This document shows, piece after piece, positions 20,761 to 28,998 of a DNA stretch of 32,998 bases. The notes beneath the pieces were generated by a model, which saw only the letters and a list, made by a program, of their open reading frames with translations, was not told where the DNA came from and did not search any database. Position numbers and translations under genes: made by a program. The first letter of the stretch is position 1. Each line of letters begins with the position of its first letter. The DNA is from a virus. The stretch spans positions 1-32,998 of IMG/VR virus record IMGVR_UViG_3300049793_000109; one strand, written 5' to 3'.

Positions 20761-21343
20761 GGAAGGCGCTGAGCAGCAGGCCGGCGCGCTGCACGTCGAC
20801 CACAAGAAGAAGATCTACGAACTGCACGTCACGGACGGCAACCGCTCGGCGATCATCAAGCTTGACCACACCGAGCTCCCGGACCAGTCCGATGAGCCGC
20901 AGGTGCTCGTCAGCGGGCAGGTCAGCGGTCCCGCCATCGCTCTGATGCAGAAGGGCGCCACCCTCGAGAGCGCGTCCAAGACCGAAGTCGTGATCTACGA
21001 CGAAACGAACGACGCCGAGGTCAACTACCGACGCGATCAGCAGCTCGTGGACGAGGTTCAGGACGTTTCTCACCTGATCCCGGACGTCGGAGCAGCGGAC
21101 CACATTGCCGAGATCGTCGTCGACGCGAAGCGCCTGAAGGAAATGGCGGAAGCGTTCGGGTCGGACAAGCTGATCATCACCGCGGTTCGCGGCGTGAAGG
21201 AGCTCGAGAACACGACTGGGCCGATCTTGCACGTCCGGCCGCTCAATGGCGACCACGTTGCAGCCTTCAAGCAGGCCGAGCGCCCGCGCGCGAAGACTGA
21301 GGACGTCGAGCCGGAAGCGACCGAACCGCTGATCGAGGACTGA
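20681..21343 (+). CDS. Sliding-clamp (DnaN)-like protein, tentative
   Basis: 220 residues from ATG 20681, inside the end of the previous gene. Features suggest the beta-clamp fold: a strand with VTDGNRSAI (50-58), like the TDGHRLA signature; HLIPDVGAADH (131-141), like FPD...IP; and VVDAKRLKEMAEAFGSDKLIITAV (146-169), followed by PILHVRPL (181-188), like the last beta-clamp domain. It has a shorter total length than bacterial DnaN (about 370), so it may be a two-domain phage clamp. A charged Glu/Asp/Lys tail follows. I would call it a replication-associated clamp homologue with moderate confidence. Confidence 0.5.
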   Translation: MKTAIRLSLPKKAKPIKLLPKWAPSNKEGAEQQAGALHVDHKKKIYELHVTDGNRSAIIKLDHTELPDQSDEPQVLVSGQVSGPAIALMQKGATLESASKTEVVIYDETNDAEVNYRRDQQLVDEVQDVSHLIPDVGAADHIAEIVVDAKRLKEMAEAFGSDKLIITAVRGVKELENTTGPILHVRPLNGDHVAAFKQAERPRAKTEDVEPEATEPLIED

Positions 21344-21606
21344 TGGCGCTCCGGTTCCAACCAGAAGCGGCGCCGACCGCGGACACCAATCCGGCGTTTC
21401 TCGTCGCGATCGACTGCGAATGCGGCTGGCGCGCCGGCGTCCCCGAGGGCTCGAAGTGGCCGGACTGCCCATACTGCAACGAGCCGGTCCTGCGTCGAAC
21501 AGAGCGCGGGAAAATGTACGGCTATATCGCGGTCAAGACCGAGGAAAAGTGGGCGGCATTCGCGGTCGCCAACGTCCTGAATGAGAAGTCCGGAGAGTTC
21601 GACTGA
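21343..21606 (+). CDS. 87-residue zinc-ribbon protein
   Basis: The ATG at 21343 shares its A with the preceding stop. The product has an IDCECGWRAGVPEG segment and a WPDCPYCNEPV segment, giving two CxC/CxxC pairs in a rubredoxin-like or zinc-ribbon arrangement. The C-terminal helix is aromatic (EEKWAAFAVANVL). It is followed by another short gene one base later. A DNA- or RNA-associated role is inferred only from the ribbon. Confidence 0.65.
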   Translation: MALRFQPEAAPTADTNPAFLVAIDCECGWRAGVPEGSKWPDCPYCNEPVLRRTERGKMYGYIAVKTEEKWAAFAVANVLNEKSGEFD

Positions 21607-21866
21607 TGGACGACCCCGGCAGGCAAGCGGTTCACGACGCAATCCAGGAATGGTGCGCTCGTGAAGGAGAAGTGGTGACGCATTGGTACCTCACGGCCGA
21701 CGTGCAGGGCCAGAACGGTGACCACTTCACCGCGCACCGCTCCGGAACGCTTGCCGGGGATCACCCGTCACGAACCGAGATAATCGGGATGCTTGGAATG
21801 TCGCTCGCAGTGGAAATAGCAGACACGATTGTCGCCAATCGACGCGCTGCAGACGACGAGGATTGA
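21606..21866 (+). CDS. 86-residue protein of unknown function
   Basis: The ATG at 21606 shares its A with the previous stop. The product is small and mixed: a His/Trp-containing beta stretch (VVTHWYLTADVQG), then HRSGTLAGD and a helix (EIIGMLGMSLAVEIADTIV) that is moderately hydrophobic but not clearly a membrane span. A single Cys is present. No motif assigned. Confidence 0.6.
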   Translation: MDDPGRQAVHDAIQEWCAREGEVVTHWYLTADVQGQNGDHFTAHRSGTLAGDHPSRTEIIGMLGMSLAVEIADTIVANRRAADDED

Positions 21867-21869
21867 AGG

Positions 21870-22295
21870 ATGAACGCAGGACCGCCCGAAAACACAGAAG
21901 TGACCAACAAGAACTCGCCACTCAACACGCGCATGGCCGAATCGGACCTCGCGCCGATCCGTCAAGCGGCAGAAGCGGCCAACTTGAACATGTCCACGGT
22001 TGTCCGAGAGACGCTGATTCGCTACGGACTGCGGACCATCGTCGAGCTGGCCAACGATCGCGACATCCAGGCGGCAGGGGCGTACCAGTCCAGCGGAAAG
22101 CGCCGTCTACGCCGCACGCCGCGGTCGAAGGAAGTCGCTCTCGCCGACATGGTTTCGTGGAAATTCGAGATCGCGACCGACCTCGCGCGTCAGTGGATCG
22201 TGCTCGGTCGAATCACGTTCGACGGCACCGTTGTCGAGGATCCGGACCTCAAAATACCGAATGATGCAAGCGAGCGCGTCCTCAAGACTTTGTAG
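21870..22295 (+). CDS. Ribbon-helix-helix-like DNA-binding protein
   Basis: 141 residues from ATG 21870, three bases after the previous stop. Residues ~18-53 (LNTRMAESDLAPIRQAAEAANLNM then STVVRETLIRYGL) fit a CopG/Arc-like ribbon-helix-helix: a short strand, a helix and a second helix with a STVVRE turn. Residues ~70-90 are basic. Such proteins bind operators as dimers. It could regulate the late genes that begin at 22345. Not confirmed by any closer homology. Confidence 0.6.
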   Translation: MNAGPPENTEVTNKNSPLNTRMAESDLAPIRQAAEAANLNMSTVVRETLIRYGLRTIVELANDRDIQAAGAYQSSGKRRLRRTPRSKEVALADMVSWKFEIATDLARQWIVLGRITFDGTVVEDPDLKIPNDASERVLKTL

Positions 22296-22299
22296 CATC

Positions 22300-22347
22300 C
22301 GTCACAAGCGCAGAACGGGGTAGACACCCACGACGGAGGCACGGATG
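22300..22347 (+). promoter_or_regulatory. Leader element shared with the one at 24806
   Basis: CGTCACAAGCG (22300-22310) and CGGAGGCACGGATG (22334-22347, which includes the ribosome binding site and ATG of the gene at 22345) are repeated with one mismatch at 24806-24816 and 24819-24832, where they are closer together. Both follow a stop codon directly. This may be a promoter- or processing-related sequence for late genes. Confidence 0.4.
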
Positions 22348-22659
22348 CCAGCAACAGTCAAGACTCAGACCCACAGCGACTTCCCGATCCGGCAGTCGAT
22401 CCACACGGTCTCCCTCGCGGCGATCACTTCGTATGCGGCAGGCGGCGTCTCGCTGACCTTCGACGGCGTTGCAGTCGCGATCGGGGTACTCCGGCTCTCC
22501 GGTCTCCCCGGCTACACCTGCGAGTGGGACAAGGCCGCGCAGAAGCTCAAGATCTTCAACACGGACCGCGCAGCCGCCGCAGCACAGCCGGGGCAGGAAG
22601 CGACCGGCGTGAACTTCTCAGCCTTCACGAACGTAGAGCTCTTCGTACTCGGCGCGTAG
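22345..22659 (+). CDS. Small beta-rich structural protein, probable
   Basis: 104 residues from ATG 22345 with GGAGG at 22335-22339. The sequence has the spacing YAAGGVSLTFDGVAVAIGVLRL, then GYTCEWDKAAQKLKIFN, a pattern of paired strands seen in small virion or decoration proteins near terminase and capsid genes. One Cys. It precedes the large terminase by two bases, so it belongs to the packaging/head operon. The structural role is inferred from context and composition. Confidence 0.55.
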   Translation: MPATVKTQTHSDFPIRQSIHTVSLAAITSYAAGGVSLTFDGVAVAIGVLRLSGLPGYTCEWDKAAQKLKIFNTDRAAAAAQPGQEATGVNFSAFTNVELFVLGA

Positions 22660-22661
22660 CC

Positions 22662-24494
22662 GTGGACACGCTCACCGCCGAGCAGCAGCACCAGCTCAAG
22701 CACGACTACCGATGGTGGGCGGAGAACTTCTACTGGATCGTCGCCAAAAACGGCGAATTGATCCGGTTCAAGGCGAAGCCAGGGCAGATCAAACTCTACA
22801 AGGCGATCGAGTCCCAGCAGGCGGCGGGCCTTCCGATTCGCGTTCGCACGCTCAAGTCTCGCCAGATCGGATTCTCGACGCAGATCCAGGGTTGCATGAT
22901 GCAGCGCACCACCACGCGCGAGAACCACAAGGCGCTGACGATCGGCCACAACAAGAAGACTTCCGGCAGCTTGTTCGGCATGGGGCGGCGCGGATACGAA
23001 AACCTGCCGAACACCCCGCTCATCAAGCCGAATCTCGGAACGTGGAATGACACCACCGACAAGCCGTTCATGCACTTCGGCGAGTCAGCGCGCAATCGGC
23101 GCAAGCTCGGAACCGTCGGTCTTGACTCCACGTACAGCATCGACACCGCGAACGAGTACGAATCCGGCCGAGGACTGACGATCGGTTCGCTGCACGCGTC
23201 GGAGGGCGCGTTCTGGCCCAACCCGAACAAGATCATCGCGCTCTTCAACGCGGTCTCTGACGATCCTGACTCGTTCGTAGCCGATGAGTCCACCGCCAAC
23301 GGTTACAACTACTGGCAGGAGCAGTGGCAGGACTCGGAGGCGGGGATCTCGAGCTTCATTCCGGTGTTCGTCGGATGGTGGGAAGAGCCGACGTACACGC
23401 TCGACTTCCTGAACGACGACGCGAAGGAAGCGTTCATCAAGGACGACTTCGCCAAGGGTCCGTACGGGGAGGAAGAGGAATACCTGGTCGCGGAGTTCGG
23501 CTGCACGATGGAGCAGCTTCACTGGCGCCGTCGGACGATCGTCGACAAGTGCCGCAGCAACATCGAGAACTTCAATCAGGAGTACCCGGCCACGCCAGAA
23601 CACGCGTTCATTGCGTCCGGCAGCACGGTATTCGGCAAGCAACTGATCCGCAACCTGATCTCCGTCGCAAAGAAGTGGGATGCCGACGAGGGGCAGGAGG
23701 GCGAGCGCCCGGATCTCGGCGTTCTGCTCGATGGCGAGACGAAGGTTGTCCGCGGCCGTACGCAGGAGCACACCGTCGCCACTTCCGCGCTCTGGGTACC
23801 CGCCAGCGCGACCGCTCACCCCGACGATCACCCGTACTGGCGCCGCTGGGCGGAGCCACAGGGCATCGGTGACGCCAAGCTCGAGGGCCGGTACATCGTT
23901 TCGTGCGACCCCGCCGGCGACCCGACCCCCGATGAGAAGAAGTCAGCTTCACACGCCGTCGTCGTGATCGACCATCGCACCGGCGCGCAGGTAGCGGAGC
24001 TCGAGACGTGGATCGACTCAGACCTCCTTGCTGACGAGCTCTACCGCGTCGGCGTCTACTTCAACATGGCGATCATTTCCGTGGAGACCACCGGTGGATA
24101 CGGATTCTCGATCGTCCACAAGCTGCACCGCGACTACCACTACCCGCGCATGTACTCGGGCAAGCGGCTCGACACGAAGCAGAACGAGGACGACGACGTG
24201 CGGCTCGGCTGGAATACGTCGCGCTCGGGCAAGGACGTCATGGAGGACACGATGACCACGCTCCTGCGCGAGAAAACGCACGGGATCCGCTCCCAGAAGT
24301 ACGCCAAGCAGTTCTTGAACTACGTGAACCTGGGGAACGGCAAGCACGGCGCCCAGCCCGGCAAGCGAACAGACCTCGTGATGGCGGGAATGATCGGCCA
24401 GCAGATCCGCCTTGAAGAACGGCCCCGTGCGCAGATTTCAGACTTCCGAGTCGTCGTCAATCAGCGGCCGTATGACCCGCGAAGTGGCTATTAA
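22662..24494 (+). CDS. terL: Terminase large subunit (packaging ATPase-nuclease)
   Basis: 610 residues from GTG 22662, two bases after the previous stop. The Walker A-like LKSRQIGFST (64-73), the Walker B-like IGSLHASEGAFW (Glu181) and a DEST motif (208-211) mark the ATPase. The nuclease has CDPAGD (Asp416), VETTGG (Glu475) and Asp571 near VMAGM, the usual acidic triad of the RNase H-like domain. The protein cleaves concatemers and drives DNA into the procapsid. Length fits the family. No small terminase is recognised directly upstream. Confidence 0.92.
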   Translation: MDTLTAEQQHQLKHDYRWWAENFYWIVAKNGELIRFKAKPGQIKLYKAIESQQAAGLPIRVRTLKSRQIGFSTQIQGCMMQRTTTRENHKALTIGHNKKTSGSLFGMGRRGYENLPNTPLIKPNLGTWNDTTDKPFMHFGESARNRRKLGTVGLDSTYSIDTANEYESGRGLTIGSLHASEGAFWPNPNKIIALFNAVSDDPDSFVADESTANGYNYWQEQWQDSEAGISSFIPVFVGWWEEPTYTLDFLNDDAKEAFIKDDFAKGPYGEEEEYLVAEFGCTMEQLHWRRRTIVDKCRSNIENFNQEYPATPEHAFIASGSTVFGKQLIRNLISVAKKWDADEGQEGERPDLGVLLDGETKVVRGRTQEHTVATSALWVPASATAHPDDHPYWRRWAEPQGIGDAKLEGRYIVSCDPAGDPTPDEKKSASHAVVVIDHRTGAQVAELETWIDSDLLADELYRVGVYFNMAIISVETTGGYGFSIVHKLHRDYHYPRMYSGKRLDTKQNEDDDVRLGWNTSRSGKDVMEDTMTTLLREKTHGIRSQKYAKQFLNYVNLGNGKHGAQPGKRTDLVMAGMIGQQIRLEERPRAQISDFRVVVNQRPYDPRSGY

Positions 24495-24512
24495 CCGAAA
24501 GGACCGATCAGC

Positions 24513-24785
24513 ATGACCAGCAAAGTTGCACAAAAACTCCTACTCCCCTTCGAGAACGTGCCGAAGTACGGATGCTTCATCTGCGGGATGCAGTTCTACG
24601 CCCACGAGACCCGCATGTACGACCTCCACGTCGTGAAGTGCTCCGACGAGAACGAGGACATCGTCATGGAATCCATGTCGACCCGTCACAAGATGAAGGA
24701 CATCCTCGCGGTAGGTGACCCAGAGCTCGAGGCGTTCGTCGCCGAGCACCGCAAGGACTACATCAGCGGCAAGATGAAGTTGTAG
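24513..24785 (+). CDS. 90-residue C2HC-type zinc-finger-like protein
   Basis: ATG 24513 follows AAAGGA at 24499-24504. The segment YGCFICGMQFYAHETRMYDLH is followed by VVKC, placing Cys-x2-Cys, then His and Cys about 12 and 17 residues later: a classic zinc-finger spacing. The C-terminal part is helical and acidic to basic. It stands between terminase and portal genes, where small adaptor or regulatory proteins occur, but no role is established. Confidence 0.65.
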   Translation: MTSKVAQKLLLPFENVPKYGCFICGMQFYAHETRMYDLHVVKCSDENEDIVMESMSTRHKMKDILAVGDPELEAFVAEHRKDYISGKMKL

Positions 24786-24805
24786 TCCGCCGACTTTGCC
24801 ACAAT

Positions 24806-24832
24806 CGTCACAAGCGACCGGAGGCAAGGATG
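24806..24832 (+). promoter_or_regulatory. Second copy of the leader element
   Basis: CGTCACAAGCG at 24806-24816 and CGGAGGCAAGGATG at 24819-24832 repeat the element at 22300-22347. It overlaps the ribosome binding site of the gene at 24830. The separation between the two parts differs between copies, which argues against a rigid single binding site but not against two separate sites. Confidence 0.4.
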
Positions 24833-25198
24833 GCCAAGGACAGCAAGAGGGATTACGAACGCAGTTGGACGGTTCTGCCAGAGCCGGGTTTTGCAGAGGT
24901 TGACCCAGAGGTACTGGCAAATCACCTTTTGCAGCTCGAGGGCTATGCGACCTACCTTGGCTTCGCAACCACCTTCAGCCCAATTCGCGTGAAGCTCAAC
25001 ACGGGCCAGTACGTGACTAAGGGCTACAACTTCCGCGCCTTCTCGGTGCCCGCATTCACCGAGGAAGAGTTCGCCCGACTCGCGGGGCTCGACCTCGAAG
25101 AGCCGGCAGGACCGGAGTCGCCCGAGTCGCCGGACGTAGAGCCGGACCTCGATCTCGACGAAATCGACCGCGAACTCGTCGGTAGTGGAACTCAATAA
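24830..25198 (+). CDS. 122-residue protein of unknown function
   Basis: ATG 24830 has CGGAGG at 24819-24824. The protein starts with a charged helix, has a beta-rich middle (GYATYLGFATTFSPIRVKL) and an acidic, Pro/Asp-rich C-terminus (ESPDVEPDLDLDEIDREL). The next gene's GTG lies inside its last 14 bases. It is probably a head-region protein by position; no family recognised. Confidence 0.65.
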   Translation: MAKDSKRDYERSWTVLPEPGFAEVDPEVLANHLLQLEGYATYLGFATTFSPIRVKLNTGQYVTKGYNFRAFSVPAFTEEEFARLAGLDLEEPAGPESPESPDVEPDLDLDEIDRELVGSGTQ

Positions 25199-27020
25199 GC
25201 GCGACAAGGATCTGGTTGAGCTGGTCAAAGGCCGGTTCACCTTCGCCGACGGACGCATTCACCAGAAGTTCCGGACGCGCTGCGATGAGCAGTACGCGCT
25301 CTACAACAACTGGGACTCGTTGAAGCGGAATCTCGGGATGGCCGGCTCGGCCTCCGACCGCGAACGCATTCTCGGCGACGGCCAGAACATGTTCGGCGCG
25401 TCGATGTTCATCCCGTTCATCTACTCGACGATCGAGACCATCGTCCCGCGTATGGCAGCGAACGCGCCGACACCGCGCTTCCGATCATGCGGACCGCAGT
25501 ACGACGCGGCCACTCGTCGCATGCAGCTTCTCGTCCAGGCGCAGCTTCCGAAGATGAAGTACGGCCTGTCGATCCAGGACACGGCCAAGCACGGTCTGTT
25601 CCACGGCATCGGGATCCGGAAGAACACCTGGGTCAAGAACGTGCGCCAGACGAAGAAGCTCGTCGAAGTGGACGGCTCCTGGGGCGAAATGCCGATCAAC
25701 AAGACGCTCTACGACGACCCGATGAGCGGCGACGTCGATCCTCGCGACTTCATTTGGGACCCGTTCGGTTCGTCGATGCAGACGATCGAGTGGGCGATCC
25801 ACCGTCTCTGGCGCTCCAACGACTTCGTAAAGGCGAAGTTCGAGGCCGGCGACTGGGTGCTCCCCGAAGGCGTGACGATCGAGGACGTGCAGAACCGCCA
25901 CGGCGATCAGGAATACGCGAAGACGCACGAGGGACGCGCGCAGGCCCACGGCAGCCGCGACTCAATGACTCAGCAGTCGGGCAAGATCCACGAGGTCTGG
26001 GAATACCACGACGGCGACCGGATCATTGTCATGCTCGATCGTGAGATCCCCGTCTCAACGCGCCCGAACCCGCATTGGCACGGCGAGATCCCGTTCACGA
26101 TCTACCGCCCGGTCTCGCTCCCCGGCGAGTTTGTCGGCCGTTCCGTCGTCGACGCGCTTGAAGACCTTCAGATCGAGCTCAACACGCTCCGAGCACAGCG
26201 CCGCGACGGTGCATCGCAGGAACTTGAGTCGCCGTACGCGTACAAGATCGGCTCAGTTGACCCGGCAAACCTTCGATGGGGCCGCGGCTTCGCCATTCCG
26301 GTCGACGGCAACCCCGACGACGCGTTCAAACAGCTTCGCGTCAATCCCGTCTCCGGCTCGAGCTATCAGGAAGAGAACGGCCTGAAGGACGACATCCAGC
26401 GCACCGCCGGAGTTCTCGACATGGCCGGCGGTTCGAGCACGACCGAGACCGCGACCGGCGCCCAGCTCGTCTACAACGAGGCGAACCAGCGGATCGCGAA
26501 CATGGTCAAGCGGCTCGAAGAAGAGACGATCACCGACGACTTCGGCTTCTTCATTCAGATGAACCAGCAGCACATTCGCACGCGCGCCATTCAGCAGCCG
26601 GTGCCAGCGCCGCCTCCCGCCCCCGGAGAGCCGGATGCGCGCTGGACATGGAAAGAGTTCACCGCCGAAGACCTTTCGGGCGACATGCTCCCCGGGGTCG
26701 AATCAGGTTCGATCGCCGCCGACAACACTCCGCAGATGCGCAACGACGTTCAAATGTGGGCGCAGATGTTTATGAACCCGTACGTGGACAAGATCAAGGT
26801 CACCGAAAAGATGCTCGAGTGTTTGGGCGTCAACGATCCGACGAGCTACATGAGCAACGAGCAGATGATCCCAGCGGGCGTCCCCGGCCAGATGGGCGCA
26901 GCGCTTGAGGCTCAGAACGTTGACCCGGCGATGGTCCAGCAGGCCCACGACGAGGCGATGGCGCCGCACGACGGCTCGATGCAGGATCAGCAGGCGCAAG
27001 CACCGGCAGGGGTCGCGTAA
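25185..27020 (+). CDS. Portal protein (P22-like family)
   Basis: 611 residues from GTG 25185. The N-terminal region (RFTFADGRIHQKFRTRCDEQYALYNNWDSL) and SMFIPFIYSTIETIVPRMAANAPTPRF are typical of P22-like portals; a long central part holds EVWEYHDGDRIIVMLDR and HGEIPFTIYRPVSLPGEFVGRSVVDALEDLQIELNTLR, then a C-terminal region with Ala/Gln/Met-rich tail. The portal forms the dodecameric ring where DNA enters and exits the head. The stop is followed with a one-base overlap by the next gene. Confidence 0.85.
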   Translation: MELNKRDKDLVELVKGRFTFADGRIHQKFRTRCDEQYALYNNWDSLKRNLGMAGSASDRERILGDGQNMFGASMFIPFIYSTIETIVPRMAANAPTPRFRSCGPQYDAATRRMQLLVQAQLPKMKYGLSIQDTAKHGLFHGIGIRKNTWVKNVRQTKKLVEVDGSWGEMPINKTLYDDPMSGDVDPRDFIWDPFGSSMQTIEWAIHRLWRSNDFVKAKFEAGDWVLPEGVTIEDVQNRHGDQEYAKTHEGRAQAHGSRDSMTQQSGKIHEVWEYHDGDRIIVMLDREIPVSTRPNPHWHGEIPFTIYRPVSLPGEFVGRSVVDALEDLQIELNTLRAQRRDGASQELESPYAYKIGSVDPANLRWGRGFAIPVDGNPDDAFKQLRVNPVSGSSYQEENGLKDDIQRTAGVLDMAGGSSTTETATGAQLVYNEANQRIANMVKRLEEETITDDFGFFIQMNQQHIRTRAIQQPVPAPPPAPGEPDARWTWKEFTAEDLSGDMLPGVESGSIAADNTPQMRNDVQMWAQMFMNPYVDKIKVTEKMLECLGVNDPTSYMSNEQMIPAGVPGQMGAALEAQNVDPAMVQQAHDEAMAPHDGSMQDQQAQAPAGVA

Positions 27021-28462
27021 TGGCTTCGATCACGGTTGCAAGCCTCACGCGCTTCCCCGAAGGTACGGTCCTCACGATCTACGCAGACAACGGCGTCCCG
27101 CCTAACTTGCAGGGACCGCCGATCAAAGCCGCGCTCGGCACCGCGACCGTGACAAGCGGCTCGGCAACCTTCCCCGGCCTTGCCGACAACACGAACTACT
27201 GGATCGGCGCATCGGTCAGCGGAACGTGGCTGTATCTCGGCTGCGCGACGACCGTCGGGACGACGACCGTGACTGCGACGGCGGAAGTCCACGACGACTT
27301 CACGCAAGCGGGACTCGGCAACTTCACGTCGCGCACGGCTGATTCGGGGCAGGCATACGTTGTAACCGGCGACACGGTTCCGAAGATCGAAGAGATCAAC
27401 GGACGGCGCGTGCTCTCGATCGCGAACGCTGTTGCCGCCGGAAACCACTCGACCTACCTTCAGCTTCCGCTCACCCGCGCCTGCCGCTACGCCTTCGCCA
27501 AAGTCATGTTCGGCTCGGTTGGCACCACTCTGACCTCAAGCGTCGCTCTGGCTACGCCATCCACGTCGATCGCGACCACACCGGACCCGAACTACGACAT
27601 CGGCGTCCACGGCGTCTTCAGCGCGAGCGGCGGTCTTGACGCATCTTCGTGGGTTGACATGGTCCCGCAGACGACCAGCGACCTAGACGGCTCCAACCTC
27701 TTCGGCTCGGCAGCGGCCCCTGCAGCGAACACCCCGGTCTGGTGCGGGTGGGTGCTTTGCGAGAACGGCACGTTGCTCATCCTTGCTCCCGACGGCACCG
27801 TGACCCAGACCCGCGACACGCGATACCTCATCAACAGCGGTCTTTTCGCATGGCTTGAGCCGTACCTGACCGCCGGAAACACCGACGTCCGACCATACGT
27901 GCTCGAATGGCACGCGGGTTGCTCGATCGGCGAAGCTGCGGCAGCGCTCGGCGGCAACAAGACCCTCGGTGCCGTGATCTTCGCGGCCCAGAAGATCCAG
28001 GCGGACCTCGGACGCAACACCCGCGGCGACAAGGCGACCGACGCGGCAACGGCCGCGAACACAACTGAAACCGACCTGCACAGCTTCACGCTCTCAGGCG
28101 GAACTCTCGGTGCCAACGGGGACAAGCTCGTCGCCAAGTTCGCCTTCACCACCGCGGCCAATGCCAACACCAAACGGATCCGCGTCTATTTCGGCGGGAT
28201 TGTCGTATGGGACAGCACGGCAGCGGTCTACAACGGCATCCACGGCGCGGTCGAGATAACGGTCATTCGAGTTTCAGCGACAACCTTCCGCGTGATCGCC
28301 ACCGGCCTGCTCGGAGTGAACGTGACGCTCGCGACTTACACCGCAGTCACGGCCACCGCAGCAGCTAGCCAGATCCTCAAGATCACCGGACTCAACGGCA
28401 CCGCAGCAGCCAGCGACATCGTTGCCCGTCTCTCGACTTGGGAGAAGGCACATGCGGCCTAG
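27020..28462 (+). CDS. 480-residue beta-rich virion protein with a lectin-like and a fibre-like part
   Basis: ATG 27020 shares its A with the portal stop. The N-terminal ~80 residues form an Ig-like or beta-sandwich stretch (TVLTIYADNGV, ATVTSGSATFPG). Residues ~85-300 contain FTSRTADSGQAYVV and a long Ser/Thr/Ala-rich segment, which can be concanavalin-like. The C-terminal ~120 residues (LHSFTLSGGTLGANGDKLVAK, then TKRIRVYFGGIVVWD) match a jelly-roll-like domain found at the end of phage fibres and decoration proteins. Few cysteines, no helical coiled coil. It may be a head fibre or a tail protein; its place directly after the portal is unusual. Confidence 0.6.
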   Translation: MASITVASLTRFPEGTVLTIYADNGVPPNLQGPPIKAALGTATVTSGSATFPGLADNTNYWIGASVSGTWLYLGCATTVGTTTVTATAEVHDDFTQAGLGNFTSRTADSGQAYVVTGDTVPKIEEINGRRVLSIANAVAAGNHSTYLQLPLTRACRYAFAKVMFGSVGTTLTSSVALATPSTSIATTPDPNYDIGVHGVFSASGGLDASSWVDMVPQTTSDLDGSNLFGSAAAPAANTPVWCGWVLCENGTLLILAPDGTVTQTRDTRYLINSGLFAWLEPYLTAGNTDVRPYVLEWHAGCSIGEAAAALGGNKTLGAVIFAAQKIQADLGRNTRGDKATDAATAANTTETDLHSFTLSGGTLGANGDKLVAKFAFTTAANANTKRIRVYFGGIVVWDSTAAVYNGIHGAVEITVIRVSATTFRVIATGLLGVNVTLATYTAVTATAAASQILKITGLNGTAAASDIVARLSTWEKAHAA

Positions 28463-28619
28463 TCGTCGGACGCAACCATTTCGCAAAGGGCCCCGCGCTC
28501 CCAGCATCGTTCTGACCAATATGAAGCGCGGTCGCACCCTCAACGGGCATAACCCGATGGACGCCAAACGGCAGGCGAAAAAGCGTTTACGGATCGTCGC
28601 TCGCAAAAAACGCATGTAG
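28452..28619 (+). CDS. 55-residue very basic protein
   Basis: ATG 28452 follows GGAGAAGG at 28441-28448 and overlaps the previous gene by 11 bases. About 40 percent of residues are Arg or Lys, with a C-terminal AKKRLRIVARKKRM. It could be a DNA- or RNA-binding packaging factor, or a head-internal protein. No recognisable domain. Confidence 0.6.
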   Translation: MRPSRRTQPFRKGPRAPSIVLTNMKRGRTLNGHNPMDAKRQAKKRLRIVARKKRM

Positions 28620-28626
28620 TCAGTCC

Positions 28627-28998
28627 GTGCGGATTGTTACTTTCGTCCTTGTGTCGATCGTTACTAAGTCACCGCTGGAGGAAATCCGGGACGTCGCATT
28701 GTCGGTGTACCGGCGGTACCTCAACTCCCTGACGCTCGAAGAGCACGGAACGCTCAAGAGCGAAATGGAGGAACTGCAGAAGACCCAAGGATGGGCTCGA
28801 CTGCAGGACGTGGTGGGAGGCAACTTCGCGGCCTATGGAGAGCTCGCGTTGTGGACCGGGGAGTTCGACGTGCAGAAGGCTGGCATTGCCGCTGGCGAGA
28901 AGCGCGCCCTGACCTTCCCGGACTACGTGATCCAGACATACAACGAGCGGTTCGACGAGGACGGCGTACCGCGTAACTCAAATTCAGGGAGCCACTGA
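28627..28998 (+). CDS. 123-residue protein of unknown function
   Basis: A GTG at 28627 is the first start; no convincing ribosome binding site precedes it, so the true start is uncertain. The protein has a hydrophobic N-terminus (IVTFVLVSIVT) and a long helical middle (IRDVALSVYRRYLNSLTLEEHGTLKSEMEELQK). Its C-terminus is polar. It shares its last base with the scaffold-like gene at 28998. No motif; by position it is a head-region protein. Confidence 0.55.
   Translation: MRIVTFVLVSIVTKSPLEEIRDVALSVYRRYLNSLTLEEHGTLKSEMEELQKTQGWARLQDVVGGNFAAYGELALWTGEFDVQKAGIAAGEKRALTFPDYVIQTYNERFDEDGVPRNSNSGSH

Noticed and set aside
23085-23831. 248-codon - strand open frame opposite the terminase
   Set aside because: The terminase motifs are clear on the + strand and the antisense translation is Arg/Val-rich with no recognisable features.
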